DNA from: Allopontixanthobacter sediminis
GTDB taxonomy: Bacteria; Pseudomonadota; Alphaproteobacteria; Sphingomonadales; Sphingomonadaceae
Assembly: GCF_009828115.1 (NCBI RefSeq)
Contig: NZ_WTYL01000002.1
Span: forward strand, 434,001-498,000
Reading direction: 5' to 3'
DNA length: 64,000 nt
Below, piece after piece: positions 28,226-37,249 of this stretch (positions within the stretch are counted from its first letter, which is position 1; every line of letters starts with the position of its first letter). The notes beneath the pieces were generated by a model, which had not been told where the DNA came from, ran no database searches, and was given only the letters and a program-made list of their open reading frames with translations. Made by a program: the position numbers and the translations under genes.

Positions 28226-28999
28226 TCATTTTCGCCGCATCAGGACGAACAGACCCGTTGCCAATTGAGGTGGCATCAGGCGATGGGCCAGTTGCCACAT
28301 GCGAAACATGAACGCGTTGCCGAAGTGATATGAAGGAACGCCTGAAGTGCGGTAATAGAAGACGTCAAAATCCTGTCCGAAATGCCGCTTGAACGCTGCG
28401 GGAGTGTTCACCCGGTAGTGCGTCGGGAAAACGTCTTCTTCCTTTCTGTGCGGTTGGATCGCCTTGAGTAGCTTGCTGTGCAACCGGTTGGGGACGAGGC
28501 GTGACACCAACGCGACATATCCCCATTTGTTTGGTGTTATCACGAAGACCCAGCCGCCGGGTTTGGTAACCCGCGCCAACTCTCTCGCTGTCCATTCAGG
28601 ATCAGGCAAGTGCTCGAAGACATACCTCGAAACAACCGCGTCGAAGCGGCCATCTTCGTAGGGTAGCCGGCCGCCGGGTTCGAAGAGCTCAGCACGGTCC
28701 AGGCTGGGATTGGACTTGACCGCCGGATCCACGTCGCAACCATCAACGAACGCAACCCGGCCTTTGAAGATCTGCAGGTTTCGTCGGTACCTGACCGGAT
28801 CCTCGTAACACCACTCGCCCCTGCCTGCGCCGAAATCGAGCAGCGTGTCCTCAGGATGGATGAGCGCTGCGACCTGGCTGTAGAATGCGATTTGCTGGTC
28901 CTGGTGAGAGAACCCCGTTGCACCGGCTTCGCTTATGAGGCGACGTTCCAGCGCCACCTTTGAATTTGTGTGGGGCTCGTCAACCGCTTCTGTTTTCAT
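28226..28999 (-). CDS. SAM-dependent class I methyltransferase, last gene of the exopolysaccharide locus
   Basis: 257 residues from the ATG at 28999 (a TTG two codons upstream is possible). Motif I is DTLLDFGAGRGEW, followed by FVDGCDVDPAV, DAVVSRYVFEHLPDPEW and VTKPGGWVFVITPN, a Methyltransf_11 pattern. Its place at the end of the glycan operon suggests methylation of a sugar or a terminal group, but small-molecule targets cannot be excluded. No clear Shine-Dalgarno sequence. Confidence 0.8.
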   Translation of the reverse strand: MKTEAVDEPHTNSKVALERRLISEAGATGFSHQDQQIAFYSQVAALIHPEDTLLDFGAGRGEWCYEDPVRYRRNLQIFKGRVAFVDGCDVDPAVKSNPSLDRAELFEPGGRLPYEDGRFDAVVSRYVFEHLPDPEWTARELARVTKPGGWVFVITPNKWGYVALVSRLVPNRLHSKLLKAIQPHRKEEDVFPTHYRVNTPAAFKRHFGQDFDVFYYRTSGVPSYHFGNAFMFRMWQLAHRLMPPQLATGLFVLMRRK

Positions 29000-29020
29000 G
29001 GGCAAGGGACCATTTCAATT

Positions 29021-30229
29021 TTATCTCAAAGATTTTACGGGCGCTCGGTCAATGTTGATATTCCGATGCGCCGCAGTAGCGATAATCCGGTCCGCGTCGC
29101 CCAGAATTTTCAAGGTGAACGGCGTTTCGGGTGCGCTCGGCGTATTGATTCTTCGCAGCTTCCCTGTTCGCCCGCGTATCGTAATCCGCGACCATGAATT
29201 TCGGGTAACGCGCTCGACACTCCCATCGCGGCCGATGCTGGTAATAGCCGCGAGATAGGCGCCGAACGGATCTTCGATGCCATCGGCAATATTCACGTCA
29301 ATGTCGATGCCGTCGATCGAGCTAGGTTCGCCGTCCGCGCTCTGGTGTTCGATGGTTACACAGGCTCCGCTCAATCGGTCGTTTTTCATTTGCGCATAAT
29401 ACGGAAGACTGCCGGTAAAACCGAGCCTCAGCGTAACATTTCTGGTTGCCCGGCCATAAGATTTGACCAGCACTGCGGATTGCGCGCCCGCCGCAACCTG
29501 CAGCCCATCATGGTGAATGTTGATCTCCAGATCGTGACCTTCAACACCATAGGCGATGTATGCGCGTCGACAATTTACGCTGTCGATTACGCCATGCACC
29601 TCGTCTCCCTGATTTTCGCATCCCAGTGCATAATAGCAATGACGGGCCCGGCAATTCACACCGAAGTTGATGCCGCGAACCCGGTTCTGAACCGGACCCT
29701 GTGCCCAGACCATTGCGAGCGCACGAACGGCAAGAATGTTCGCTAATCCAACAGAATGTGTGCCGCCGCCCCCAGGCTGAAGAACGATCATCTTCATACC
29801 CCAAGCCTCATCAACATATGCACTGTCGCTGGCAGTCAGATTGATGATGTCAAGGTTCGCGGCGTTGGAAAAGGACAACAGGTTCCAAACGTTGCCCTTG
29901 GCGCTACGAGCTCGGATGATCGCACCATTCCCGTCAAGAACGGCATTACGCAGGCCCGAAATCTCAAACAGACTCGGTCGATCGGTGACGATCCCGAGAT
30001 CGTAAGTGCAGCCACGTTCCAACCGCAGGACACCGGTGCCGTTTCGTACCCATTGCTCTATCGCCTTCCTGAGAACGTCCCGGTCAGACGAACGCTGGGT
30101 CCGGAATTGTCCTGCGTCGACGAAGGGCTCAGCGGCCGCACCATGAAAAGCCGACAGACTGGCTCCCGCAACGACCCCTCCCATGATCAGCATATTTCGG
30201 CGGGTAATTGGAAAGGTCGATGCCATCAC
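29021..30229 (-). CDS. Tat-exported right-handed beta-helix protein
   Basis: 402 residues. The N-terminus carries a twin-arginine signal (ITRRNMLIMGGVVAGASLSA). The mature part has the repeating beta-helix pattern of pectate-lyase-like folds (NAVLDGNGAIIRARS, NLDIINLTASDS, RGINFGVNCRA, DGIDIDVNIADG). It could be a polysaccharide lyase, an epimerase or a binding protein acting on the locus's own polymer in the periplasm. I recognise no specific catalytic motif. It lies 43 bases after the priming transferase gene. Confidence 0.65.
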   Translation of the reverse strand: MMASTFPITRRNMLIMGGVVAGASLSAFHGAAAEPFVDAGQFRTQRSSDRDVLRKAIEQWVRNGTGVLRLERGCTYDLGIVTDRPSLFEISGLRNAVLDGNGAIIRARSAKGNVWNLLSFSNAANLDIINLTASDSAYVDEAWGMKMIVLQPGGGGTHSVGLANILAVRALAMVWAQGPVQNRVRGINFGVNCRARHCYYALGCENQGDEVHGVIDSVNCRRAYIAYGVEGHDLEINIHHDGLQVAAGAQSAVLVKSYGRATRNVTLRLGFTGSLPYYAQMKNDRLSGACVTIEHQSADGEPSSIDGIDIDVNIADGIEDPFGAYLAAITSIGRDGSVERVTRNSWSRITIRGRTGKLRRINTPSAPETPFTLKILGDADRIIATAAHRNINIDRAPVKSLR

Positions 30230-30272
30230 TGTAGTATTAGGAGTGCGCGATTAACCGGGAGCAACGCTCGAC

Positions 30273-31592
30273 TCATCGAGCGCCGGAGCCAAGGATTACA
30301 GTCAGGATCGTGCGGAAAAGGATCGTTACATCGATCCACAGTCCGAAATGCTTTATGTAATAGAAATCGTAGTGCAACTTATCGAGCACCTCGTCCAATT
30401 CCGTGACATGGCCCTGATTTACCTGCGCCCATCCGGTAATGCCTGGTCGAACAACATGCCGGTAACTGTAATACGGCAGTTCAGCCGAATACCAGACCGA
30501 CAGGGCCTCAGCTTCCGGGCGCGGACCGATCCAGCTCATTTCACCGCGGAGTACATTCCAAACCTGCGGGAGTTCGTCGATCCTTGTATTCCGCAAAAAG
30601 CGGCCGAGTTTTGTGATGCGGTGATCGTCAACTTTCGTTTTCGCCGATTCGCGGCCGGTCTTCCCGTCGTTTTCTACCAATCGCATGGTGCGAAATTTGA
30701 GCACGGAAAACGGCTTGCCGCGATAGCCGACGCGGATCTGTCGGAAAAAGCTGGGTCCCGGGCTGTCGAGCTTAATCGCGATGGCAACGATAACGAATAG
30801 CGGTAGCAAGATCGGCAACGCAGCGATCGCAAAAACGATATCGCCTGCCCGCTTCAACGAAGAGTAGCTTTCCGAAGGGGCGAGCGAACCCAAGCTGTTC
30901 TCCGACAAATGTTCAATCTGGACTCTGCCGGATATCATCTCCTGAACCTGCTTTATGTGGAACACCTTATAGCCTTGGAGGACGAAATCCGCGATTTCCC
31001 GCTCCCAGACATGGCTATGATCCAGCCTCAAATCAGCGATGATGGCCGCATCCCGGGGTATCTTGGTGCCTGGACTGTCGAGTACGACCCAGGTCGCGCC
31101 AGGCACTGCGGCCAGCTGCCGCGTCGATTGAGAAGGCACCAGGTAATAGGCATGATCGATGGCTTTGCGACCAAACCAGCCGAGAGCAAAAAGGAATATC
31201 GCCAAAGCGGCAAAACTGGCTCCCAAGGAGAACCGACCGTAGTCGAGCCTGAAAAACAAGATTGCGGCCATAGTCACGGTGAAAACGATGGCGATTGTCG
31301 GCAACAGGTTGCCCATCACGCCCACCCCCGGAAACACTTCGACGCGCCGGAACATCAGCAGCGCTAAGCCAAACGCAAACAAAGACAGCAGAACAGTCGT
31401 AAAGGCGTTCGGGTCCGAAACCATGAAGCCGACATCACCGCCGGTAAACAGGAGTGAAGGCAGGATCGCCAGCAGGAACCCGCACGCCAGCTGAACCCGC
31501 AACATGCTTGCAGGACGCCGCCCGCTACGCATCTGCTTGGGGGAAATACCGCTTAAAACCGTACTGCTTCCGCCGGACGTGGGCGATTCCAT
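30273..31592 (-). CDS. Priming sugar transferase (polyprenyl-phosphate hexose-1-phosphate transferase)
   Basis: 439 residues from the ATG at 31592, which has AAGGAA before it. Four to five N-terminal membrane segments and a central domain are followed by the bacterial sugar transferase domain (KRAGDIVFAIAALPILLPLF; DSPGPSFFRQIRVGYRGKPF; VLKFRTM; RNTRIDELPQVWNVLRGEMSWIGPRP). It should place the first sugar phosphate on undecaprenyl phosphate to begin each repeat unit. The hexose is not predictable; the length and topology fit the PNPT-independent WbaP/EpsB group. Confidence 0.92.
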   Translation of the reverse strand: MESPTSGGSSTVLSGISPKQMRSGRRPASMLRVQLACGFLLAILPSLLFTGGDVGFMVSDPNAFTTVLLSLFAFGLALLMFRRVEVFPGVGVMGNLLPTIAIVFTVTMAAILFFRLDYGRFSLGASFAALAIFLFALGWFGRKAIDHAYYLVPSQSTRQLAAVPGATWVVLDSPGTKIPRDAAIIADLRLDHSHVWEREIADFVLQGYKVFHIKQVQEMISGRVQIEHLSENSLGSLAPSESYSSLKRAGDIVFAIAALPILLPLFVIVAIAIKLDSPGPSFFRQIRVGYRGKPFSVLKFRTMRLVENDGKTGRESAKTKVDDHRITKLGRFLRNTRIDELPQVWNVLRGEMSWIGPRPEAEALSVWYSAELPYYSYRHVVRPGITGWAQVNQGHVTELDEVLDKLHYDFYYIKHFGLWIDVTILFRTILTVILGSGAR

Positions 31593-31695
31593 TATTATTC
31601 CTTTTGGTCTCACAAACTTGTTTCGACCGTTTAGTTCCCAAGCGCAACCAAGCAAGCGTTACCCCTGCAAAACGCGAAGCCGGTATGATGCAGAG

Positions 31696-32832
31696 CTAAA
31701 CGCCCATGGCATCCAGTAACTTGGCATTGATGGTTCTCACGTTGAATCTGTTCTCGGCCAAGGCACGGCTTGCCTGAGCCATTGCCTCAAGTTTTCGGGG
31801 TGCAGAGACGGCGGCTATCATGGCGTCTGCCAACGCCGGTGCATCTCCGACCGGGACGAGCCAACCGTTGCCCCCTGCAATCACTGTTTCCCTGCACCCC
31901 ACGGCATCGGTGGTGATGATTGGGCGCCCCATCGCCAAAGCCTCCTGTGTGCTTCTGGGCATACCTTCACGGTACGAGGGCAAAACGAAAATGGTACATC
32001 TCTCGATTTCGATCCGGATATCATCGACGTGCCCGAGAAAGGAGCACACTCCAAGCGCGCGGAGCTGTTCGATCTCGGCAAGCCCGATTCCTCCTGGGTT
32101 TGGGTCGGCATCTCCAGCGACGACAAATTCGCAGTCTGGTCGTGTCTGTTTGGTGATTATGGCAGCGTCGACAAATTCCCGAATACCCTTTTCGCGCAAC
32201 AACCGGCCGACGAAGAGCAGCCGAGGGGCTCCTTCAGGCAACGGCGATTGAACGAAATGGTCGAGATTGACCCCCGTCCCATCGGTGAGGATGGCGCGGT
32301 CGGTACCGAGCACCCCGGCGTCGACGAAATGCGACAAGTCCTGTGCGTTTTGAAAAAAGACGGCGTGACATCGACTGAACGATAATTTGCATAAGCCCAT
32401 CACCACCCGCCGCAAGAGCCGGCGCTTGGCGGTCAGGCCATCGGAAGGCTCGATAAAAACATAGCCCAATCCTGCTACGAGCGCATATCGTCGCGGCACG
32501 CCTGCTAGCCACGCTGCCAAAGTTCCGAAGACGACCGGCTTCAAAAAGTAGCTGAACACTATGTCGGGAGCCAAGGTCCGAAGTTTTCGGCGCAATTTGA
32601 ATGTATTGATCACATCGGCGACCGGCCGCATGCCCATCCGATCAAGTTCGATATCAACCGGTTCAGCGCCTAGTTCGCGGACCTTGCGGCGCAATTCCTC
32701 ATCAAAATCGGGGGCCAGCGCGAAAACCCGGGCACCCCGCCCGACCATGTCGCTAATAAGCTCTCCCCGGAAATTGATGATCGAGAACGCGCCATTGGCG
32801 ACGATCGCAATAGTCCGCGCGGCTCGTATCAT
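31696..32832 (-). CDS. Glycosyltransferase family 4
   Basis: 378 residues, GT-B fold. Start set at 32832 because it then overlaps the asnB stop (ATGA). N-terminal NGAFSIINFRGELISDMVGRG; acceptor-side YFLKPVVFGTLAAWLAGVPRR; C-terminal donor site with FVGRLLREKGIREFVDAA, SYREGMPRSTQEALAMGRPIITTD (the E-x7-E region). It adds one sugar of the repeat unit at the cytoplasmic face. A gap of 103 bases separates it from the priming transferase gene. Confidence 0.9.
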   Translation of the reverse strand: MIRAARTIAIVANGAFSIINFRGELISDMVGRGARVFALAPDFDEELRRKVRELGAEPVDIELDRMGMRPVADVINTFKLRRKLRTLAPDIVFSYFLKPVVFGTLAAWLAGVPRRYALVAGLGYVFIEPSDGLTAKRRLLRRVVMGLCKLSFSRCHAVFFQNAQDLSHFVDAGVLGTDRAILTDGTGVNLDHFVQSPLPEGAPRLLFVGRLLREKGIREFVDAAIITKQTRPDCEFVVAGDADPNPGGIGLAEIEQLRALGVCSFLGHVDDIRIEIERCTIFVLPSYREGMPRSTQEALAMGRPIITTDAVGCRETVIAGGNGWLVPVGDAPALADAMIAAVSAPRKLEAMAQASRALAENRFNVRTINAKLLDAMGV

Positions 32833-34811
32833 GCCCGGGCCCGCATTCCGTCCCATTGAAGAGCCGACGGGGCGGCTGTCGGCGCGCGGCCGTGCTCATC
32901 CATCCACGTCTGGAACATAAGGATGTCCCACAGCAGGTAATGTCTGCGGTACTGGCCCGACTGGTGCTCATCCCACATCTTGCGGACAACCTCAGGCTTG
33001 AAGAAGCCTTCTTCGCGCAACCGCTTTTCGTCGAGCAGCGCTTCGGCCCAATCCCTCAGTTCGTGGCGCAGCCAATGGTCAATCGGTACCGCGAAGCCCA
33101 TTTTTGGGCGCTCGATCAGTTCTTTCGGGACATGGCGGTAAAGTATCTCCCGCAATATGCGTTTTCCTACGCCACCCGAGATCTTGGCTTTCATGGGCAA
33201 GCGCCAGGCGAACTCCATGACCCGCGGGTCGAGAAATGGCACCCGGCTTTCGAGGCTAGCCGCCATACTGGCCCGATCGACCTTTGTCAGGATATCATCC
33301 GGCAAATAGGTGAGAGTATCGAGATACATCATCGTTTCGCGGAAATCCGTGAACGGCAGATCCGCATCGAAAGCGTTCTTGGAAGGAATCGCCTGGTCGA
33401 CCAGAATGTCTTGCGGCATGGTGTGATGCGACACCAAGTTGCGATAAAAGGACATCTCGCTGCGTTCCGAGAGGATCGCGGCAACCTTCGGCAATCGGTC
33501 AGCGAGCAACCGTTTGCGCAACGGCGGCGCAACGGCTGAAAGCCCGTTCATCAAATGCCCCGCGATCCGGCTATTCGCCAGTCGGGCCATTCCGTTTCGC
33601 AAAGGGTATGGCAGCGCAGAGCTTAATCCCCAGATCTGCATGCCTATGAAATAGCGATGATAGCCACCAAAGATTTCGTCACCCGCGTCACCCGAGAGAC
33701 TTACAGTCACGTGTTGCCGCGTCAATTCGGACACCAGCAGCGTGGGAATTTGCGACGAATCCGAAAATGGCTCGTCCCACACCGACGCCAGGCGGGAAAT
33801 CGCCTTCAGCCCGTCATCGGGAGAGATATACATTTCGTGATGATCGGTGCCGAGGTGCTGCGCGATCTTGCGGGCGTAGGGGGCCTCGTCATAACCTTTT
33901 TCGCTATAGCCGATGGTAAAAGTCTTTACCGGCCGACGGGACTGCGACTGCATGAGCGCTACGATCAGGCTGGAATCGATCCCGCCGGAAAGGAATGCAC
34001 CAAGAGGAACATCGGCCTCCATCCGGATTCTGATGGCATCGGCCAGCAATTCCTCCAGATCCTCGCTCGCCCGACTGAGGTCGGTGATCGGGTTCGCTTT
34101 CGCGGAAGCGACCATGTCAGCCATCGACCAGTATGGCTGGCTGACCAGATCCTCGCCGGGCGCCCAATCCAGCCAATGCCCGGGTTCCAGCTTGGCAATG
34201 CCGTCCCAGATACTCATCGGTCCGGGTATGTAATTGTGGCGCAGGAACAGGTGAAGCGCATCATGCGACACCTTGCGTTCGAACGATGGATATACGCTGA
34301 GCGCCTTCAGTTCCGAACCGAAAAGCAGATCGTTGCCGGCCTTGCCGTAATAAAGCGGCTTTTCGCCGATGCGGTCTCGCGCAAGCACCAATCGTCGGAG
34401 CTTGCGGTCCCACAGGGCAAACGCAAACATACCGTTCAACCTGGGAAGAGTTGCGGCGATGCCCCAATGGTCGATAGCCGCAAGTAGCACTTCCGTATCG
34501 GAATGCCCCCTCCAAGCCGGGGCGGCGCCAACTGCCTCCAGTTCCGCGCGGAGCTCCTGGAAATTGTAGATCTCGCCATTATAGGCGATAACAAAGCGCC
34601 CCGATGCCGAGAGCATCGGCTGGTGCCCGGCTTGCGAAAGATCGATGATGGACAGACGTCGGTGCCCGAACGCGATGCCAGCTTCCGCATCACCCCAGTA
34701 GCCGTAATCGTCCGGCCCCCGATGACGTATGCGCGCAGCCATCGACGCGGTCAGCGCCTCGGCGTCGGCAGAAAGGCCGCTTGGCCTTAAAAATCCCACA
34801 AAACCGCACAT
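32829..34811 (-). CDS. Asparagine synthetase-like glutamine amidotransferase (AsnB family) in the glycan operon
   Basis: 660 residues from the second ATG, which leaves Cys2 (MCGFVGFLR) as the N-terminal nucleophile of a class II glutaminase. The glutaminase part (RIRHRGPDDYGYW, YNGEIYNFQELRAEL) and the synthetase part with PP-loop SGGIDSS and SLSGDAGDEIFGGY are both intact. In an exopolysaccharide operon such enzymes can amidate uronic acids (WbpS-like) or serve asparagine synthesis; I favour the first from context. It is flanked by glycosyltransferases, with overlap on one side. Confidence 0.9.
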   Translation of the reverse strand: MCGFVGFLRPSGLSADAEALTASMAARIRHRGPDDYGYWGDAEAGIAFGHRRLSIIDLSQAGHQPMLSASGRFVIAYNGEIYNFQELRAELEAVGAAPAWRGHSDTEVLLAAIDHWGIAATLPRLNGMFAFALWDRKLRRLVLARDRIGEKPLYYGKAGNDLLFGSELKALSVYPSFERKVSHDALHLFLRHNYIPGPMSIWDGIAKLEPGHWLDWAPGEDLVSQPYWSMADMVASAKANPITDLSRASEDLEELLADAIRIRMEADVPLGAFLSGGIDSSLIVALMQSQSRRPVKTFTIGYSEKGYDEAPYARKIAQHLGTDHHEMYISPDDGLKAISRLASVWDEPFSDSSQIPTLLVSELTRQHVTVSLSGDAGDEIFGGYHRYFIGMQIWGLSSALPYPLRNGMARLANSRIAGHLMNGLSAVAPPLRKRLLADRLPKVAAILSERSEMSFYRNLVSHHTMPQDILVDQAIPSKNAFDADLPFTDFRETMMYLDTLTYLPDDILTKVDRASMAASLESRVPFLDPRVMEFAWRLPMKAKISGGVGKRILREILYRHVPKELIERPKMGFAVPIDHWLRHELRDWAEALLDEKRLREEGFFKPEVVRKMWDEHQSGQYRRHYLLWDILMFQTWMDEHGRAPTAAPSALQWDGMRARA

Positions 34812-34814
34812 CAT

Positions 34815-35972
34815 TTATAACCAGTTCAAAATGTTGCTCTTGGCCGATTGAACAAACAACGAGGCATAGTGATCCTCGTACTGCCGAACTATAGCCTCTA
34901 TCGAAAAATGCTTGGCGATACGTTGCCGAGCAAGTGCTCCCAGTTGCCGGCGGCCTCCGGGAGACATCGACAACGCCTGTTGCAGCGATAATTCAATGTC
35001 TTTTGGATCGGGCGACGGAACGACCCAGCCACTTTCTCCAAGCAGGGCTGCCGACTCGCCAACATCGGTAACCACGCATGGCACCCCATAACTCATCGCT
35101 TCGCCCACGACATTGGAAAACGCTTCACCGTATGAGGTGTTGCATGCGATATCCAATGCGCTTGTCAGGGCCAGTACGTCACTGCGTTCGCCAAGCCACA
35201 ATACTTTTCCGTCCAGACGGTGGGAATATTTCTGCGCGAGCGCCCCTTCAGGTTCGGTACCCTTGCCAATCAGGACGATGCGCATCGCAGGGAAGTTTCC
35301 AGCCAGCATGGTGCATGCCTCCAGGAAGCCCTCGTGGTTCTTGATCGGATGTACACGCCCGACCATCCCGACCAGCACGTCTCGATCGCCCACGCCCAAG
35401 GCCGCGCGAGTGCTTGTCCGGCTTTCGGCGACCACATCATCGGCAACCAGAGCGAATCCGTTCGGAATTACCATCCTGCGGTCTCGGGGGTAGCCAATTG
35501 CTTCATGATGATCGGCCGCAACGCCAGAATTATATATGATCGATTGGGGCCGCCGCGCCAGCTTCGCACCGAGCGCGACAGCAAACCGGGTCAAACGGTT
35601 CTCGCGATGGAAACCGTCGAGAGAATGGCGCACGCTCCAAAGCAGCTTTACCCGTCGCGGCGTTACGACCGCGCTGACTAGGTTGGCATGAACCAGCCAG
35701 CTCTGGACTGCGTCCGGCGCACGCCGCCTGACTTCCCGCCAAACTCGCGGGATGGCCAGAATACCGTTCAGTCGTGTCGCAGCACCAATGGCAGTCACTC
35801 GATGCCCTTCTGCGGCGAGCTGCGCTCCAACTGGGCCGCGATCTGCCAGCACGATAACCTCGTGGACGAATCGATCTCCACGGGATACAATCTGGGCCAG
35901 CATCCGCTCCGCGCCTCCCGTTCCCAGACCGGTGATGATATGCAGGACCGTAGGCCGCGCAGGCTGCGTCAT
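34815..35972 (-). CDS. Glycosyltransferase family 4-like
   Basis: 385 residues, GT-B fold. TVLHIITGLGTGGAERMLAQIV is the N-terminal glycine loop; VGMVGRVHPIKNHEGFLEAC and NTSYGEAFSNVVGEAMSYGVPCVVTD are donor-site motifs. It forms part of the repeat-unit assembly. Its start overlaps the stop of the Wzy-like gene by four bases and it ends four bases before the asnB-like start. Confidence 0.9.
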   Translation of the reverse strand: MTQPARPTVLHIITGLGTGGAERMLAQIVSRGDRFVHEVIVLADRGPVGAQLAAEGHRVTAIGAATRLNGILAIPRVWREVRRRAPDAVQSWLVHANLVSAVVTPRRVKLLWSVRHSLDGFHRENRLTRFAVALGAKLARRPQSIIYNSGVAADHHEAIGYPRDRRMVIPNGFALVADDVVAESRTSTRAALGVGDRDVLVGMVGRVHPIKNHEGFLEACTMLAGNFPAMRIVLIGKGTEPEGALAQKYSHRLDGKVLWLGERSDVLALTSALDIACNTSYGEAFSNVVGEAMSYGVPCVVTDVGESAALLGESGWVVPSPDPKDIELSLQQALSMSPGGRRQLGALARQRIAKHFSIEAIVRQYEDHYASLFVQSAKSNILNWL

Positions 35973-37249
35973 GACGGAACTACATCTGTTCTGGTCGGCG
36001 CATCATCAGGCTCGTCAACCTGCCTCGGCTCAGGCCGCTTGCCCGCGGTAAGTATCCAGGCTCCCAGCCAACAGACAAAGACTGCTATGAGCATTCGGTT
36101 GATCAGAGTCAGCGCATTCGCAAGGTCATTACGCTGGATGTAGAACGCGAGAAACGCTCCGAAAGCGAGGCAGAACAGCTGAATCGCTGGCTTGGAGCTG
36201 GCCAGTCCGCGCGACGCCAGAACCAGGAAAAAGTTCTTGGCGATCAGGAAAATCAACAACCCGACCCAGCCCATTGCTGCAAAGAACTGCGATTGCGGTG
36301 TACCCGTTATACCGTACGCGATGTTCGGGAACAGGAAATCCTGATGATTGAAAGCAGCATCTTCAGGCCTCAGTCCGAGCAGCGGAGCGAGAAATGGCAC
36401 CGATGCCACAAGCGCATCGAACAATGATCCAGGGGCCACCTGGAAGTTGCGGGACAGAACTTCGTTGAGGACCGCCTGCGAGAGAAACGGTTCGAACTGG
36501 AGGATCATCGTTTCGAAAAAATTATCGCTCATCTGAAGCGAATCCAGGACCTGCCAGTTGCCGAGACGATAAGCCGTCAGAAATGGCTTGTATGCGACCA
36601 GCAAAGCTGCCGCTGCCAAGCCCGGCATCAGATAGCGGAACCTCAAAAATACGAAGATGCCTTCCCTGCGGGCGATATACGCGGCCACCGCGATTAGTGA
36701 AATGGCGAATTCGGCACGAAATCCTGCGTACAGCAAATAAGCCAGCCCCAATGCAGGCACCAGCGATCGCAGCCACTTCGCCTGAACCAGGAAGCAGATC
36801 ATTGCGATCTGACATACGCTGGCAAACAGTAGAAATACCCGGTCGATATTTCCGAGCACTTCGTTTTTGTCACTACTGAGCAGTTCTTCGCCCGTGAAGA
36901 AGAGTAAGTAGCCAAATGATGCGGCAATCAAGGCAATGGCGGTCAGGTCGAATGGGAGAGTGGTCCGCAACGCGGGAATGGGGGCTGGCTTCGGGCGGTA
37001 CAACAGGCCGGTAAGCAGTGTCGAACCGAGGCATAGCTGCCAAACAGTATACACCTGGTCGACCAGTGGTATCGACGGCAATACTCCCGGCGCGTAAGGG
37101 TTCGCGACATAACCGTAGAAGCCCGGCGAAAAATAGATCAATTGGCCGATAAAGGCGACCGACACGAAGTCGAACACTTTGCGAATGAACACAAAGTATA
37201 CAAATCCCACGAGCGAAAGCGCGGCAAATACGAGATAATTGTCAGTCAC
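35969..37249 (-). CDS. Polytopic membrane protein, candidate Wzy-type polysaccharide polymerase
   Basis: 426 residues beginning at GTG, with about 10-11 hydrophobic segments and a large loop in the C-terminal half (residues about 225-310). YAGFRAEFAISLIAV resembles a conserved region of oligosaccharide repeat-unit polymerases. Such proteins join repeat units on undecaprenyl diphosphate in the periplasm. The call rests on topology and context because sequence conservation in the family is low. The start codon has no strong ribosome-binding site but overlaps the preceding gene by eight bases. Confidence 0.65.
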   Translation of the reverse strand: MTDNYLVFAALSLVGFVYFVFIRKVFDFVSVAFIGQLIYFSPGFYGYVANPYAPGVLPSIPLVDQVYTVWQLCLGSTLLTGLLYRPKPAPIPALRTTLPFDLTAIALIAASFGYLLFFTGEELLSSDKNEVLGNIDRVFLLFASVCQIAMICFLVQAKWLRSLVPALGLAYLLYAGFRAEFAISLIAVAAYIARREGIFVFLRFRYLMPGLAAAALLVAYKPFLTAYRLGNWQVLDSLQMSDNFFETMILQFEPFLSQAVLNEVLSRNFQVAPGSLFDALVASVPFLAPLLGLRPEDAAFNHQDFLFPNIAYGITGTPQSQFFAAMGWVGLLIFLIAKNFFLVLASRGLASSKPAIQLFCLAFGAFLAFYIQRNDLANALTLINRMLIAVFVCWLGAWILTAGKRPEPRQVDEPDDAPTRTDVVPS

